A stretch of 64,000 nucleotides of DNA from Affinundibacterium baiyunense (GTDB lineage: Bacteria > Pseudomonadota > Gammaproteobacteria > Burkholderiales > Burkholderiaceae_D). Within the stretch, counting starts at the first letter, position 1, and the number at the start of each line of letters is the position of its first letter. The position numbers and the translations under genes were made by a program. The notes beneath the pieces were generated by a model. The model searched no databases. It was not told the origin of the DNA and saw only the letters and a list, made by a program, of their open reading frames with translations. Shown piece by piece: positions 37,467-47,125 of the stretch. The DNA lies in the NCBI RefSeq assembly GCF_018139645.1, contig NZ_JAGSPM010000004.1, positions 1 through 64,000 on the forward strand, in the 5' to 3' direction.

Positions 37467-38405
37467 ATGTCAAAAAAAATCGCCGCACAAAAAAAATCAG
37501 GTCCAACCGAGCAAGCGACGGTAATTGCCGCTCACGGGCGGCATTATCTAGTTCAAGCCAAGGGTATCAAATTACATTGCGTAACACGTGGTAAAAAGAG
37601 TGATGTTGCCGTTGGTGACATCGTTGAATACCAACTCACCTCTGCCAACCAAGGCGTGATTGAAACGATCGTGCCGCGCAGTACTTTGCTTTATCGCTCG
37701 GATCAATATAAGTCGAAAATGCTTGCGGCGAACTTAACGCAATTGATCATTGTCGTCGCTACCGAACCTAGCTTTTCCGATGATCTAATTTCACGAGCCT
37801 TAGTCGCCTCTGAATCGTCTGGCATCAAAGCCCATATTGTTCTGAACAAAATCGACGTGGCTACAAGCTTACCAAAAGCGAGAGAACGTATCGCTCTATA
37901 TGCATCACTTGGCTATCCGGTACACGAAGTATCTGTCACCGCACAAGCCGAAGCAACACGCGAAAAAATGCTGTCGCTCATACAAGGGCAACGTACCATT
38001 TTGATTGGACAATCGGGTATGGGGAAATCGTCGCTCATCAATCTCTTAATCCCCGACGCTGAAATTGCGACACGCGAAATTTCCGCTGCATTAGATACCG
38101 GAAAACACACCACCACCTTCACTCGCCTATTTCAAATGGCGGAGTATCAAGATCAAGCAACGTATGTGATTGACTCACCAGGTTTTCAAGAATTCGGTTT
38201 ACATCATTTAAGCGAAGGTATGCTTGAACGCGCTTTTCCAGAATTTCAGCCACATCTAGGCCACTGCAAATTCTATAACTGCCACCATCATACCGAGCCA
38301 GGTTGTACCGTTCTCGAAGCGCTTAAGCGTGGTGAAATTAGTCAAATGCGCCATGATTTGTTCAAACAACTCGTCCATGAAGCGGCACAGACGATAGGCT
38401 ATTGA
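37467..38405 (+). CDS. rsgA: Ribosome small-subunit-dependent GTPase A
   Basis: RsgA is a circularly permuted GTPase that assists late 30S maturation. The 312-residue protein has an OB-fold N terminus. Then come the G4 motif NKID, the G1 motif GQSGMGKSS and the G3 motif DSPGF in permuted order. A C-terminal zinc finger follows in [15 protein letters not shown]. The ATG at 37467 is selected because it falls just after the dehydratase stop; an upstream in-frame codon at 37413 would overlap that gene by 46 bases. Confidence 0.95.
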   Translation: MSKKIAAQKKSGPTEQATVIAAHGRHYLVQAKGIKLHCVTRGKKSDVAVGDIVEYQLTSANQGVIETIVPRSTLLYRSDQYKSKMLAANLTQLIIVVATEPSFSDDLISRALVASESSGIKAHIVLNKIDVATSLPKARERIALYASLGYPVHEVSVTAQAEATREKMLSLIQGQRTILIGQSGMGKSSLINLLIPDAEIATREISAALDTGKHTTTFTRLFQMAEYQDQATYVIDSPGFQEFGLHHLSEGMLERAFPEFQPHLGHCKFYNCHHHTEPGCTVLEALKRGEISQMRHDLFKQLVHEAAQTIGY

Positions 38406-38526
38406 TGTGCAACTAGGCTAAGTAAATCAGTGGATTAAATTTAGGGCATTTAGAAAATATAGAAGTGATTTAAATTTTTATTTAAGTCATTTCTAGTTTG
38501 AAATAGACAAGCTAGAAAACACCAAA

Positions 38527-39321
38527 TTAAGGAACGGGCTTGCTCCATTTCTGCTCCAATTTCGCGTAGATTCCATTCTTTTTAATCCTACGCAAACCGC
38601 GATCTAATAACTCAGCATATTTAGTCGAATCCGCTCTCTGACGTGAAAAACTCACGTATAAAGAATTTTGTCCGATACTACCGACCTGCTTAATCTTTCC
38701 ACTAAATTCTTCAGGATAACGATTCACCAAATAGTCGACCACGCGTGTGTAAATCAAGGAATACTCAGAACGTTGGCGCACTAATTTTCTAAGATTAGAC
38801 AAGTCGGTTGGTGCAACCTCACGACTGATACTTTGATCAGTATCGACTTCATCCGTATAGGTATATCCATGTGTCACACCGACTTGCTTTCCGCGCAAAT
38901 GTGTCACTTGTAAATTGCTCGCGGTAGAGCTCTGCAAAGCATAAATTCCGATCTCTGCTTTAAAAATAGGTTCAGTATGAAACAGCAAGACCTTACTTAG
39001 TTTGCTGTCTTTTAAGCTATCAAAGCAACCTAACTCTTGCCCAGTTTCAGCCAGCATCAAACATCTGGCATAAGGAGCCGATTTGAAATTCACCTTCACG
39101 TCAACGGCAGCAAAGGCAGCTTCTATGATATCCACTGCCCAGCCTTGCAATTTACCGTCTTTATAGGCGGCGTAGGGATACCATTCATCCTCGCCGACCA
39201 AGCTGATGCTCTGCGTTTGCTCTTCCGCGTAAACAGCTTGGAGATTCGCCATATAAATGACGAAACCAATAGCGATTAGGATGATCTTTTTTAAGCCACT
39301 TAAATAAGCGCTGTCGTGCAT
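38527..39321 (-). CDS. Periplasmic solute-binding protein, amino-acid-type (SBP_bac_3)
   Basis: The 264-residue protein has an N-terminal hydrophobic signal region (about 10-32) and a type-3 extracellular solute-binding domain. Indicators are EDEWYPYAAYKDGKLQGWAVD, the hinge KSAPYARCLMLAETGQ and the C-terminal LDRGLRRIKKNGIYAKLEQKW. No ABC permease or ATPase gene is adjacent, so it may be an orphan binding protein or serve a distant transporter. The ligand is unknown. Confidence 0.85.
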   Translation of the reverse strand: MHDSAYLSGLKKIILIAIGFVIYMANLQAVYAEEQTQSISLVGEDEWYPYAAYKDGKLQGWAVDIIEAAFAAVDVKVNFKSAPYARCLMLAETGQELGCFDSLKDSKLSKVLLFHTEPIFKAEIGIYALQSSTASNLQVTHLRGKQVGVTHGYTYTDEVDTDQSISREVAPTDLSNLRKLVRQRSEYSLIYTRVVDYLVNRYPEEFSGKIKQVGSIGQNSLYVSFSRQRADSTKYAELLDRGLRRIKKNGIYAKLEQKWSKPVP

Positions 39322-39569
39322 AAAATGCTCTCAATATTTACTACAAGCATTTAAACATAAAACTTTATTTGTACAAAAAAATAAGATCAGTTTTGTCTTA
39401 AATAACCAAATAGTTACTGATTTAACGCAATCTGTGCAGAACTAAATAACATTCTCGCTGTCTGTAAAAATCAACGATATGATCTCGTGATGTCGAGTTC
39501 TTTGACCAAATCTTGGCTCCAGTGACTTAGCGCGAGCCTTTTTATTTCAACCTTTGGATAAGAAAAATT

Positions 39570-42500
39570 ATGAAACTCCAGCCATTATTTCTTAGTCTCT
39601 CCCTCGCAGGAATGATCTCTTCCGCTTATGCGGTGGATAACCAAGCGTATGCACGATTTCCGACAATTCGCGCGGACACGGTTGTGTTCACGGCGGAAGG
39701 AGATTTATGGAAAACAAGTACAAATGGCGGCGCAGCGCAACGCTTAACAACGCACCTAGGTGCAGAAACGCATGCTGCAATATCACAAGACGGTCAATGG
39801 TTGGCTTTTTCGGCTACTTATGAAGGCGCGCAAGAAGCTTATGTGATGCCAATTCAAGGCGGCGTACCGAAACGGATTAGTTTCGACAATACCGTTGTCA
39901 CGGTATTAGGTTGGAGCGCGCAAGGTGAAGTATTGGTTACCAGTCAAAACCAAGTGGGTCCGACTTCACAAACTGTGATCTCGGCGATCAACCCTAAAAA
40001 TTTACAACGTCAGATTTTCCCGGTAACTGATGCAAATGAAGCCGCAGTAGATGACGCAGGCAAAACTTTATTTTTTACCCGACTTGGTTTGCATACACGC
40101 AATGACAATGCAAAATTGTATCGTGGCGGCGCGGTCGCACAATTGTGGAAGTTTGATCTGCAAGCAAAGAGCGAAGCCGTCAATTTATTCGCGACTGAAA
40201 AATCCAATAACCGCCGCCCTATGCTGTGGAAAAATCGCTTATATTTTTTGAGTGATCGAGATGGTGCCTACAATATTTACGCAGCCAATCTCGATGGTAG
40301 CGACGCTAAAGCCATAACCAAGCATCGCGATTGGGAAGTGAGAAATCCACAATTAGGCGATGGCAAAATCGCGTATCAATTGGGAGCCAATTTACACGTA
40401 CTCGATCTCAATAAACAAGACGATAAATCATTAAACCTCGCCTTGGTTTCCGACTTTGACCAATCTCGCCAACGTCATATTAAAAACCCACTCGACTTTT
40501 TGACGAATACACAGATTGCCGCAAAAGACGATAAATTGGTGTTCACGGCGCGCGGTCAAATCACCGTCGCCACTACCGGTAATCAACGTCGTGTCGACAT
40601 CGTTTTACCGGAAGGTGCGAGAGCACGCGAAGCTGTATTCTCGCACGACGATCGTTATATCTATGCTTTTGCTGACAGTAGTGGCGAAAATGAAATTTGG
40701 CGTTTTCCCGCCAATGGCAATGGCAAACCAGAGCAATTAACCAAAGACGGCGAAACCCATCGTCTCACATTAGCGCCCTCGCCTGATGGCAAGTTTATTG
40801 CACATACCGACAAGCGTGGCAGACTGTGGTTACTTGAACTCGCAACCAAAACAAACACGATCATCGATGACGCTTCGAAAGAAGGTCACGGCACCCACGA
40901 TGAAATTGTCTGGTCGCCTGATAGTAAAACCTTAGCGATGGTACGTGGCAATAGCAGTCAAGGACGCAATCAAATCGGTTTGTACGATTTAGACAGCAAA
41001 CAAACGCATTTTGTAACAACCGATCGTTATGAGTCAGAGTCACCAACTTTTTCTGGCGATGGAAAATGGCTCTATTTTTTATCGAATCGCAATTTCCAAC
41101 CTGGTGTCGGTGCGCCATGGGGCGATCGTAACATGGGCACTTATTTTGACAAACGTGCTGGCATTTTCGCATTAGCCTTACAACCAGGAAATCGTTTTCC
41201 GTTTAAGCCGGATGACGAGTTGAGTAAAACTGGCGATAAAGCCAACGATAAAGCAAACGATAAGCCTACTGAAAAATCTAGTGACAAAACGGATGCGAAC
41301 GAAGCCAATAAAGAATCTAAAAAAGTAGAGAATACGACGGCAAAAAGATCAAACAGTATTGTCTATCAAGGACTAGCTGAGCGTTTATATGAGGTTCCCA
41401 TCGCGGCTGGCAATTATCGTCGCTTAGTCACTGACGATAAACGCTTGTATTTCCTTGAGCGTGATCCAGTTGATCGTAGTCGTAGTCATGTAAAAACACT
41501 GGCAATCGCGAAAACTGCACCACAAGCGGAAGTGTTCGCGCCTGGCGTACGTAATTTTGACTTATCTTTAGACAAGAAACGTGTATTCCTGCACAGCGGT
41601 AGCGGCACTGGTGATTTCTTCGTTGTCGATGCTGGAGCAAAAGCACCACCCGACATGAGCAAAGCCAAGCTCAAAGTCGACGATTGGACTTTTAGCTCCA
41701 ATCCACGGCAAGAATGGAAACAAATGTTCACCGATGCTTGGCGTATGCATCGTGACTTCTTATACGATACGAATATGCGTGGTGTTGATTGGGTCAAAGT
41801 GCGTGAGAAGTACGCGCCTTTGGTTGAGCGTATCACAGATCGCGCGGAGCTAAATGATCTGCTCGGATTAATGGTCAGTGAAGTTAGTTCATTGCACTCA
41901 CAAGTGCGCCCTGGCGATATCCGTCGCGCTGCTCCAGATGGTGTAGCGGCTGGACTTGGTGCTGTGCTGAGCAAGACTAATGAAGGCTATCGTATAGATC
42001 ACATCTATCGCAGCGAGCCCGATTTACCATCGCAACGCGCCCCGCTCGACAATCCAGATCTTGACGTGAAAGTGGGTGACTTGATCACTGCAATCAATGG
42101 CAAAGATGTGAACACGGTGCGCGACATTTCTGATCTGCTATTAAATCAAGCCGACAAACAAGTATTACTGCAGGTGAAACGTGGTACCAACAGCAAATCA
42201 ATGTTGGTGTCGCCGATCAATATGATGAAGCAAGCGAACCTGCGCTATAGCGACTGGGAGCAAAGTTTGTCTAGCAAAGTGGATCGCGCATCAAATGGCA
42301 AAATTGGCTATCTGCATCTGAGAGCAATGACCCCTGCTGATGTCTCCAGTTTTGCACGCGATTTCTATGCTAACTATGATCGCGATGGATTAATCATCGA
42401 TGTGCGTCGCAATAACGGTGGCAATATCGATAGCTGGATCATCGAAAAACTCTTGCGTAAAGCGTGGGCATTTTGGGCGCCGCCAGGGCAACAGGCTTAC

Positions 42501-42902
42501 GCCAACATGCAACAAACTTTCCGTGGTCATTTGGTCGTACTGATTGATGAGCTGACGTATTCAGATGGTGAAACTTTTGCTGCTGGCGTCAAAGCACTTA
42601 ACCTTGGCCCACTAGTCGGTAAACGAACCGCTGGCGCTGGAGTTTGGTTATCAGACAGAAATACGCTAGCGGACAATGGGATGGTACGCGCGGCAGAGAA
42701 TGCGCAATTTGATGCGAGAGACGGCCGCTGGATGGTGGAAGGTGTTGGCGTTGCACCTGATATTGAAGTCGACAATCCACCGAATGCTAGCTTCAAAGGC
42801 GAAGACAAACAGTTAGAAGCAGCGATTAATTATCTGCAGAAGAAACTGAAAGAACAGCCGATTAAGCCACTACGACCACAAGCGATTCCACCATTGAAGT
42901 AA
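39570..42902 (+). CDS. S41 family peptidase, tricorn-protease-like, exported
   Basis: The 1110-residue protein begins with a signal peptide (MKLQPLFLSLSLAGMISSAYA). A long WD40-like/PD40 beta-propeller region follows (about 30-540), then a charged low-complexity linker rich in Asp, Lys and Asn (about 550-600) with repeats of KANDK. Next are the C1 domain, a PDZ domain (about 790-880) and the S41 catalytic domain. Catalytic residues inferred by analogy to tricorn are H776 (SSLHSQ) and S998-D999 (TYSDGE). It probably degrades peptides in the periplasm. The gene is followed by a strong terminator. Confidence 0.93.
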   Translation: MKLQPLFLSLSLAGMISSAYAVDNQAYARFPTIRADTVVFTAEGDLWKTSTNGGAAQRLTTHLGAETHAAISQDGQWLAFSATYEGAQEAYVMPIQGGVPKRISFDNTVVTVLGWSAQGEVLVTSQNQVGPTSQTVISAINPKNLQRQIFPVTDANEAAVDDAGKTLFFTRLGLHTRNDNAKLYRGGAVAQLWKFDLQAKSEAVNLFATEKSNNRRPMLWKNRLYFLSDRDGAYNIYAANLDGSDAKAITKHRDWEVRNPQLGDGKIAYQLGANLHVLDLNKQDDKSLNLALVSDFDQSRQRHIKNPLDFLTNTQIAAKDDKLVFTARGQITVATTGNQRRVDIVLPEGARAREAVFSHDDRYIYAFADSSGENEIWRFPANGNGKPEQLTKDGETHRLTLAPSPDGKFIAHTDKRGRLWLLELATKTNTIIDDASKEGHGTHDEIVWSPDSKTLAMVRGNSSQGRNQIGLYDLDSKQTHFVTTDRYESESPTFSGDGKWLYFLSNRNFQPGVGAPWGDRNMGTYFDKRAGIFALALQPGNRFPFKPDDELSKTGDKANDKANDKPTEKSSDKTDANEANKESKKVENTTAKRSNSIVYQGLAERLYEVPIAAGNYRRLVTDDKRLYFLERDPVDRSRSHVKTLAIAKTAPQAEVFAPGVRNFDLSLDKKRVFLHSGSGTGDFFVVDAGAKAPPDMSKAKLKVDDWTFSSNPRQEWKQMFTDAWRMHRDFLYDTNMRGVDWVKVREKYAPLVERITDRAELNDLLGLMVSEVSSLHSQVRPGDIRRAAPDGVAAGLGAVLSKTNEGYRIDHIYRSEPDLPSQRAPLDNPDLDVKVGDLITAINGKDVNTVRDISDLLLNQADKQVLLQVKRGTNSKSMLVSPINMMKQANLRYSDWEQSLSSKVDRASNGKIGYLHLRAMTPADVSSFARDFYANYDRDGLIIDVRRNNGGNIDSWIIEKLLRKAWAFWAPPGQQAYANMQQTFRGHLVVLIDELTYSDGETFAAGVKALNLGPLVGKRTAGAGVWLSDRNTLADNGMVRAAENAQFDARDGRWMVEGVGVAPDIEVDNPPNASFKGEDKQLEAAINYLQKKLKEQPIKPLRPQAIPPLK

Positions 42903-42914
42903 TCGGAATAGCAT

Positions 42915-42953
42915 AAAAAATGGCGCAGAGATGATTAGATCTGCGCCATTTTT
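42915..42953. terminator. Intrinsic terminator after the tricorn-like gene
   Basis: TGGCGCAGA and TCTGCGCCA form a 9-bp stem. The loop is 10 bases. An A-run precedes and a T-run follows, so it may work in both directions for the converging genes. Confidence 0.87.
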
Positions 42954-43021
42954 ATTTTGATTTCTATCGAGAAAGATGCAACTTGTATTTTAGTTTTAGC
43001 TTATGCAAACCCGATATTTTT

Positions 43022-43846
43022 TCAAGAGCGCTGATCCGCTGGGCCAACCACCTCTCGATATGCATGCCAAGTGGCATGCCCAATAATCGGCATCGCAATA
43101 ATAAATCCCAGATTCCACGTCATAAATCCTACTACGACAAAACCGACAATCGTTAAGCCCCAAATCATCGTTAGAGGTACGTTCACAAATAATGCGACGA
43201 TACTGATGATCATCGCAGTAATCGCATCAGTATCTCGGTCTAACATCAAAGGAATCGATACCCAACTAATCGCAAATACAATGCTCGCAAAAATAAAACC
43301 AATACAGGCATACACCACCAAAAATTCAAGATTCTCTAAGGAGAATAATTTCGCCAAGAATCCTTCCATCGTTGGCATGCCCTTGTTGTAGAACAAGGCA
43401 AAAATAACTAAGGACGCACGTGCCCACACCATCATAATCACGGCTAGCACCACGGCAAAAGTACCAATATTGCTCCAACGACCGCGCATAGAAAATGCGC
43501 TGCCCAACATGCCAGAGCGCAAATTCTCAATCCGACGGCTAACATCATACAAACCTAAGGCCAACAGCGGACCTACCAATAAAAAACCACAAGTTAATGC
43601 CGACAAATACTGCGGCGCATTGGCTAAAGTGAGTTTTAAAATACCGCCCATGACGGCAAAGCAAACACCATAAAAGAGGCCCGCCATCGGTTCTGCACGA
43701 AAATCTTGCCAGCCTAAATAAAGCCAATGAAATGCGCGAAAAGCACCCAAACGCGCAACAGGCGGGAACGCACTCTTCTGATCAATTACCATACGAATAT
43801 CGGGCGCTGCGCTGTCACCATCGCGCCCGCTTGTTGAATCACTCAT
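43022..43846 (-). CDS. DUF2189 domain-containing membrane protein
   Basis: The 274-residue protein has a short polar N terminus, then about six hydrophobic segments. FRAFHWLYLGWQDFRAEPMAG and the C-terminal PIIGHATWHAYREVV are typical of the DUF2189 family, whose members are of unknown function. It is converging with the tricorn-like gene. Upstream lies a 600-base gap with a MITE-like element. Confidence 0.88.
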   Translation of the reverse strand: MSDSTSGRDGDSAAPDIRMVIDQKSAFPPVARLGAFRAFHWLYLGWQDFRAEPMAGLFYGVCFAVMGGILKLTLANAPQYLSALTCGFLLVGPLLALGLYDVSRRIENLRSGMLGSAFSMRGRWSNIGTFAVVLAVIMMVWARASLVIFALFYNKGMPTMEGFLAKLFSLENLEFLVVYACIGFIFASIVFAISWVSIPLMLDRDTDAITAMIISIVALFVNVPLTMIWGLTIVGFVVVGFMTWNLGFIIAMPIIGHATWHAYREVVGPADQRS

Positions 43847-44454
43847 AATGTCTCCAGATTTTTTAATTTTTTTGATGTGGTTTGCTAGGGCCTGTTAACA
43901 TTTAAATTGGGAGTGCGAATGTGGAAAAACGTGCACAGGGCTAGGCGTCAAGGCGCGCGGCAGTGCGAGCACTGTAAGCGACTTGCAACAACGCCATGTG
44001 CCCGTTTTTCCCATTCCCGAAGGGTTCAAGCCAAAACGCGCGATGGACAGCGTTGTAGCTCTTGCCGAGGCACCTGCCTCGGCGGCGAACTACGCCTTGC
44101 CATCCCACCTTTTGGCTTGAACGCATCTCCCGATTTAAACGTTAACAGGCCCTAGTCCTTGACCAAAATCAAATCACTAGCTGTCATGCTAAGCGAGTTT
44201 ATATTCATGTCGCAAGCGCCACAGTCGGTTAACATTCGAAATGAACAACACTTTGTAGAAAATTTTGGTGAAATTTCACCCAAACTAGTAGTCCAAAGTT
44301 ATTTACGGCAAATTTCATGCGGTTCGCGTTATAAAGTAACACTTACGTCGCAGAAATTTTCGAATTGTCGGCAGCTCATCTACACTTCTCGATATCGAGC
44401 GAATTCTAATTTTTAACAAGACGCTACTGCACAATTCAACTTTGTTTCTCTCAA
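43847..44454. other. Gene-free gap containing a MITE-like element
   Basis: The gap of 608 bases separates the DUF2189 gene and the LytS-type kinase gene. Its main content is the element at 43888-44152. The remaining 300 bases (44156-44454) are A/T-rich and show no gene; they presumably hold the kinase promoter. Confidence 0.6.
43888..44152. mobile_element. 265-bp MITE-like element with 20-bp terminal inverted repeats
   Basis: The left end GGGCCTGTTAACATTTAAAT (43888-43907) and the right end ATTTAAACGTTAACAGGCCC (44133-44152) are inverted repeats with one mismatch. TA flanks both sides (43886-43887 and 44153-44154), inside CTAG, as if the element had inserted in CTAG with duplication of TA. 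The interior holds a GCCGAGG/CCTCGGC hairpin (about 44074-44091). An open frame crossing it (43907-44155) lacks protein-family features. A target like this fits IS5-family (IS427-group) elements, but the parent is not identified. Confidence 0.7.
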
Positions 44455-45573
44455 ATGAAAAATCTCTTGTCTTTATCTACTATTCGTCATTTTCTCAACG
44501 AACACAAACGCTCGCTGATTTGGCTAAGCTGCTTTAACACCGGTGTCGCGCTATTCATTACCTTGGTATTACCGACCAAGCAAAGCTTTGCAGTGAATTG
44601 GGTGTTCTCGATGTTAATTGGCTATAGCATCAACATCGTCATCGTATTAACACGGTGGATCATTTGGCGTGACAAAAAGCCACATCGCATCGCCTTTTTA
44701 TTGATGTGTATGGCGGCAGCACCGATCGGTTATTTCATTGGTGGATCGATCGGTATGGTCTTTTATGGTCTGAAAATGCCGAGCTTTGTAACCGTGATGA
44801 AAAATGGTGAAGGCATCTTAGTCATTATGAGTATCTTCATCAGCTTATTCGGTGGCGTATTTTTTTGGAACCAATCAAAACTGGCAGAACTAGAAGCAGA
44901 ACAAGAAAAAGAAAAAGCGCGCATAGCAGCAATCGAACGTCAAGCGATGCAAGCGCAATTGCAGCTACTGCAAGCACAAATCGAACCCCACATGTTATTC
45001 AACACGCTCGCCAACTTACAAGGTTTGATCGCCATCGATACACAACGCGCACAACACATGTTGGAGCAGCTGATTCGTTATTTACGCGCGAGTTTAAATT
45101 CGTCAAGAATCGAACAAACAACGCTACAACATGAGTTTGATTTACTCGAAGCATATTTAGAATTGCTGGCGATACGTATGGGAAAGCGCTTGCAATATCA
45201 AACCAATTTACCAGAGCAGCTAAGGAGACAAGCGATCGCGCCCATGCTATTACAGCCAATCGTTGAGAACGCGATTAAGCACGGCGTAGAGCCTAAAATG
45301 GAAGGTGGCAGCATCCATGTTTCTGCCGAGACTGACAGCGAATTCCTGCACATTTATGTGATTGATACAGGTATGGGACTACCTGTAGATTATGATGAAA
45401 ATAAACCAGCACCACAATCGCAACATCCAAATCAAAGCCATGTCGGTAACGCGAATGTGCGTGAACGTCTGCTAGCGCTGTATGGCCCGCGAGCGTCGTT
45501 GACGCTCAGTGCGAATCAACCACAAGGCGTAATCGCTCATTTATGCATTCCCTTATCGACGCAAGTGCATTAA
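44455..45573 (+). CDS. Sensor histidine kinase, LytS/YehU type
   Basis: The 372-residue protein has four hydrophobic segments in its first 145 residues, a short coiled coil (about 147-170), then the His_kinase domain with phospho-accepting H179 in QAQIEPHMLFNTLANLQ and a HATPase domain with NAIKHGVEPKMEGG. This matches the LytS/AlgZ/YehU family. It is followed 67 bases later by a LytTR response regulator, its evident partner. Confidence 0.93.
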   Translation: MKNLLSLSTIRHFLNEHKRSLIWLSCFNTGVALFITLVLPTKQSFAVNWVFSMLIGYSINIVIVLTRWIIWRDKKPHRIAFLLMCMAAAPIGYFIGGSIGMVFYGLKMPSFVTVMKNGEGILVIMSIFISLFGGVFFWNQSKLAELEAEQEKEKARIAAIERQAMQAQLQLLQAQIEPHMLFNTLANLQGLIAIDTQRAQHMLEQLIRYLRASLNSSRIEQTTLQHEFDLLEAYLELLAIRMGKRLQYQTNLPEQLRRQAIAPMLLQPIVENAIKHGVEPKMEGGSIHVSAETDSEFLHIYVIDTGMGLPVDYDENKPAPQSQHPNQSHVGNANVRERLLALYGPRASLTLSANQPQGVIAHLCIPLSTQVH

Positions 45574-45640
45574 CGACACTCCATCAATAAAGACACAGCA
45601 TTAACAACATTCTTGTTTCATCAAAATCGAATTAATTATC

Positions 45641-46450
45641 ATGACTCAACTACGCGCACTCATCGCTGAAGACGAAAATATTCTAGCCTTAACTTTACAA
45701 AAAACACTAGAACGCTTATGGCCTGAACTGGAGATTTGCGGCATCGCAGAAAACGGCGTTGAAGCGGTGAATTTAGCGTTTAAGCATTTTCCTGAAATCG
45801 TCTTTCTAGATATAAAAATGCCCGGCAAAACTGGGCTCGAAGTTGCCGAAGAATTGACGGAAGAATGGCCGAGTGACAGGCCTTTCCCGATGATCGTTTT
45901 CGTCACGGCGTATGATGAATTTGCGCTGCAGGCATTCGAGCACGAAGCCTGCGACTACGTGTTAAAGCCCATCAGTGACGTTCGCTTTGCAAAGACAGTA
46001 CAGCGACTACAAAATAAAATCTCGGATCGCTCTGCGCCATCCAATGAGTTAGAAAAAATGATCGCACAGCTAAGCAAATTAAGTCCTGCACTTTTAGGAA
46101 ATCCGCAAGCATCTGCATCGAATGAACGACTCAGCATGATACGTGCGGCGGTTGGCAATCAAATTCGCATGATCCCAATTGAGGACGTGCTGTTTTTTGA
46201 GGCGACCGACAAATACATCAATGTTGTGACAGCGGAACAAGGAAGTCTAATTCGGATGAGCTTACGCGAATTACTGCCGCAACTTGATCCGCAATTATTC
46301 TGGCAAATTCACCGCGGCTACATCATCAATACGCGCTACTTACAATATGCGACGCGCGATGAAACTGGAAAGCTGACAGTGCAACTCAAAGGTAGTCAAC
46401 AAAAACTACAAGTAAGTCGCGTCTATGCGCACTTATTTAAGCAAATGTAG
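45641..46450 (+). CDS. LytTR-family response regulator
   Basis: The 269-residue protein has an N-terminal receiver (phosphorylated Asp57 in EIVFLDIKMPGKTG, conserved Lys in DYVLKPISD) and a C-terminal LytTR DNA-binding domain (about 165-268) with EDVLFFEATDKYINVV and FWQIHRGYIINTRYL. It should act with the upstream LytS-type kinase. Target genes are not evident, but the ElaA-type acetyltransferase follows by 24 bases and may be in the same transcript. Confidence 0.93.
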   Translation: MTQLRALIAEDENILALTLQKTLERLWPELEICGIAENGVEAVNLAFKHFPEIVFLDIKMPGKTGLEVAEELTEEWPSDRPFPMIVFVTAYDEFALQAFEHEACDYVLKPISDVRFAKTVQRLQNKISDRSAPSNELEKMIAQLSKLSPALLGNPQASASNERLSMIRAAVGNQIRMIPIEDVLFFEATDKYINVVTAEQGSLIRMSLRELLPQLDPQLFWQIHRGYIINTRYLQYATRDETGKLTVQLKGSQQKLQVSRVYAHLFKQM

Positions 46451-46474
46451 AATAACAATTTTTAGGTAATCACA

Positions 46475-46933
46475 ATGCAAAACATCCGCTGGCAATGCTG
46501 CCGCTTTCACGATCTAACAGTCGACCAACTTTATGCGATTTTGCGTGCGCGCTCAGCGGTATTTGTGGTGGAACAAAATTGTCCCTATCTCGATATGGAT
46601 GATGCTGATCAGAGTTCATTACACTTAATTGCATGGAGCGACGATCAAAAAGTTGCAGCCTATCTGCGCGTTGTTCCACCCGCTGTCAAATATGCAGAAG
46701 CTTCACTAGGTCGCGTCATCACGAGCGATTTTGCACGCGGAACAGGTATCGGTAAATCTTTACTAATTCGTGGCATCGCTGCATGCAAAGAAGCGCATCC
46801 TGCACATGCGATTCGTATCGGTGCGCAACAATATCTAGAAAAATTTTATCAATCTTTCGGATTTGTGACGGTCTCCGACATGTATCTAGAAGACGATATC
46901 CCGCATATCGAAATGCTGCTGATACACGCTTAA
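46475..46933 (+). CDS. elaA: GNAT acetyltransferase, ElaA family
   Basis: The 152-residue protein has the ElaA signature blocks LYAILRARSAVFVVEQNCPY and DADQSSLHLIAW, then LGRVITSDFARGTGIGKSL, the acetyl-CoA-binding region, and QQYLEKFYQSFGFVTVSD. ElaA-type enzymes are predicted acyltransferases with unknown substrate. It is 24 bases downstream of the LytTR regulator. Confidence 0.9.
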   Translation: MQNIRWQCCRFHDLTVDQLYAILRARSAVFVVEQNCPYLDMDDADQSSLHLIAWSDDQKVAAYLRVVPPAVKYAEASLGRVITSDFARGTGIGKSLLIRGIAACKEAHPAHAIRIGAQQYLEKFYQSFGFVTVSDMYLEDDIPHIEMLLIHA

Positions 46934-46984
46934 GTAATACATGCTTAAGTAAGAGACGTTTAAGTAAAACTCACTTCACGACAT

Positions 46985-47020
46985 AAAAAAAGCTGGTTCT
47001 TATTACTAAGAAACCAGCTT
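46985..47020 (-). terminator. Intrinsic terminator for the yggL transcript
   Basis: AAGCTGGTT/AACCAGCTT form a stem extended by CTTA/TAAG with one bulged base. On the minus strand it is followed by a run of seven T, so it most likely ends transcripts from yggL; on the plus strand no T-run follows, though the hairpin could still affect elaA. Confidence 0.75.
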
Positions 47021-47125
47021 CAGTTCGATAAGCTAATAAGCAAGAGTTGCCTTGAGACGAACGCAGCAGACAGGCTAACTCAGCTTAAAATTTGCTACAT
47101 GCGCTATATGCGCTGTAGACATTAA

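Noticed and set aside
41486-41974. Open frame of 162 residues on the minus strand inside the tricorn-like gene
   Set aside because: Antisense to the catalytic region of a confident gene; no family features.
43907-44155. Open frame of 82 residues across the MITE-like element
   Set aside because: It runs from one terminal repeat to the other and reflects repeat composition (Arg/Cys-rich); no start signal or family.
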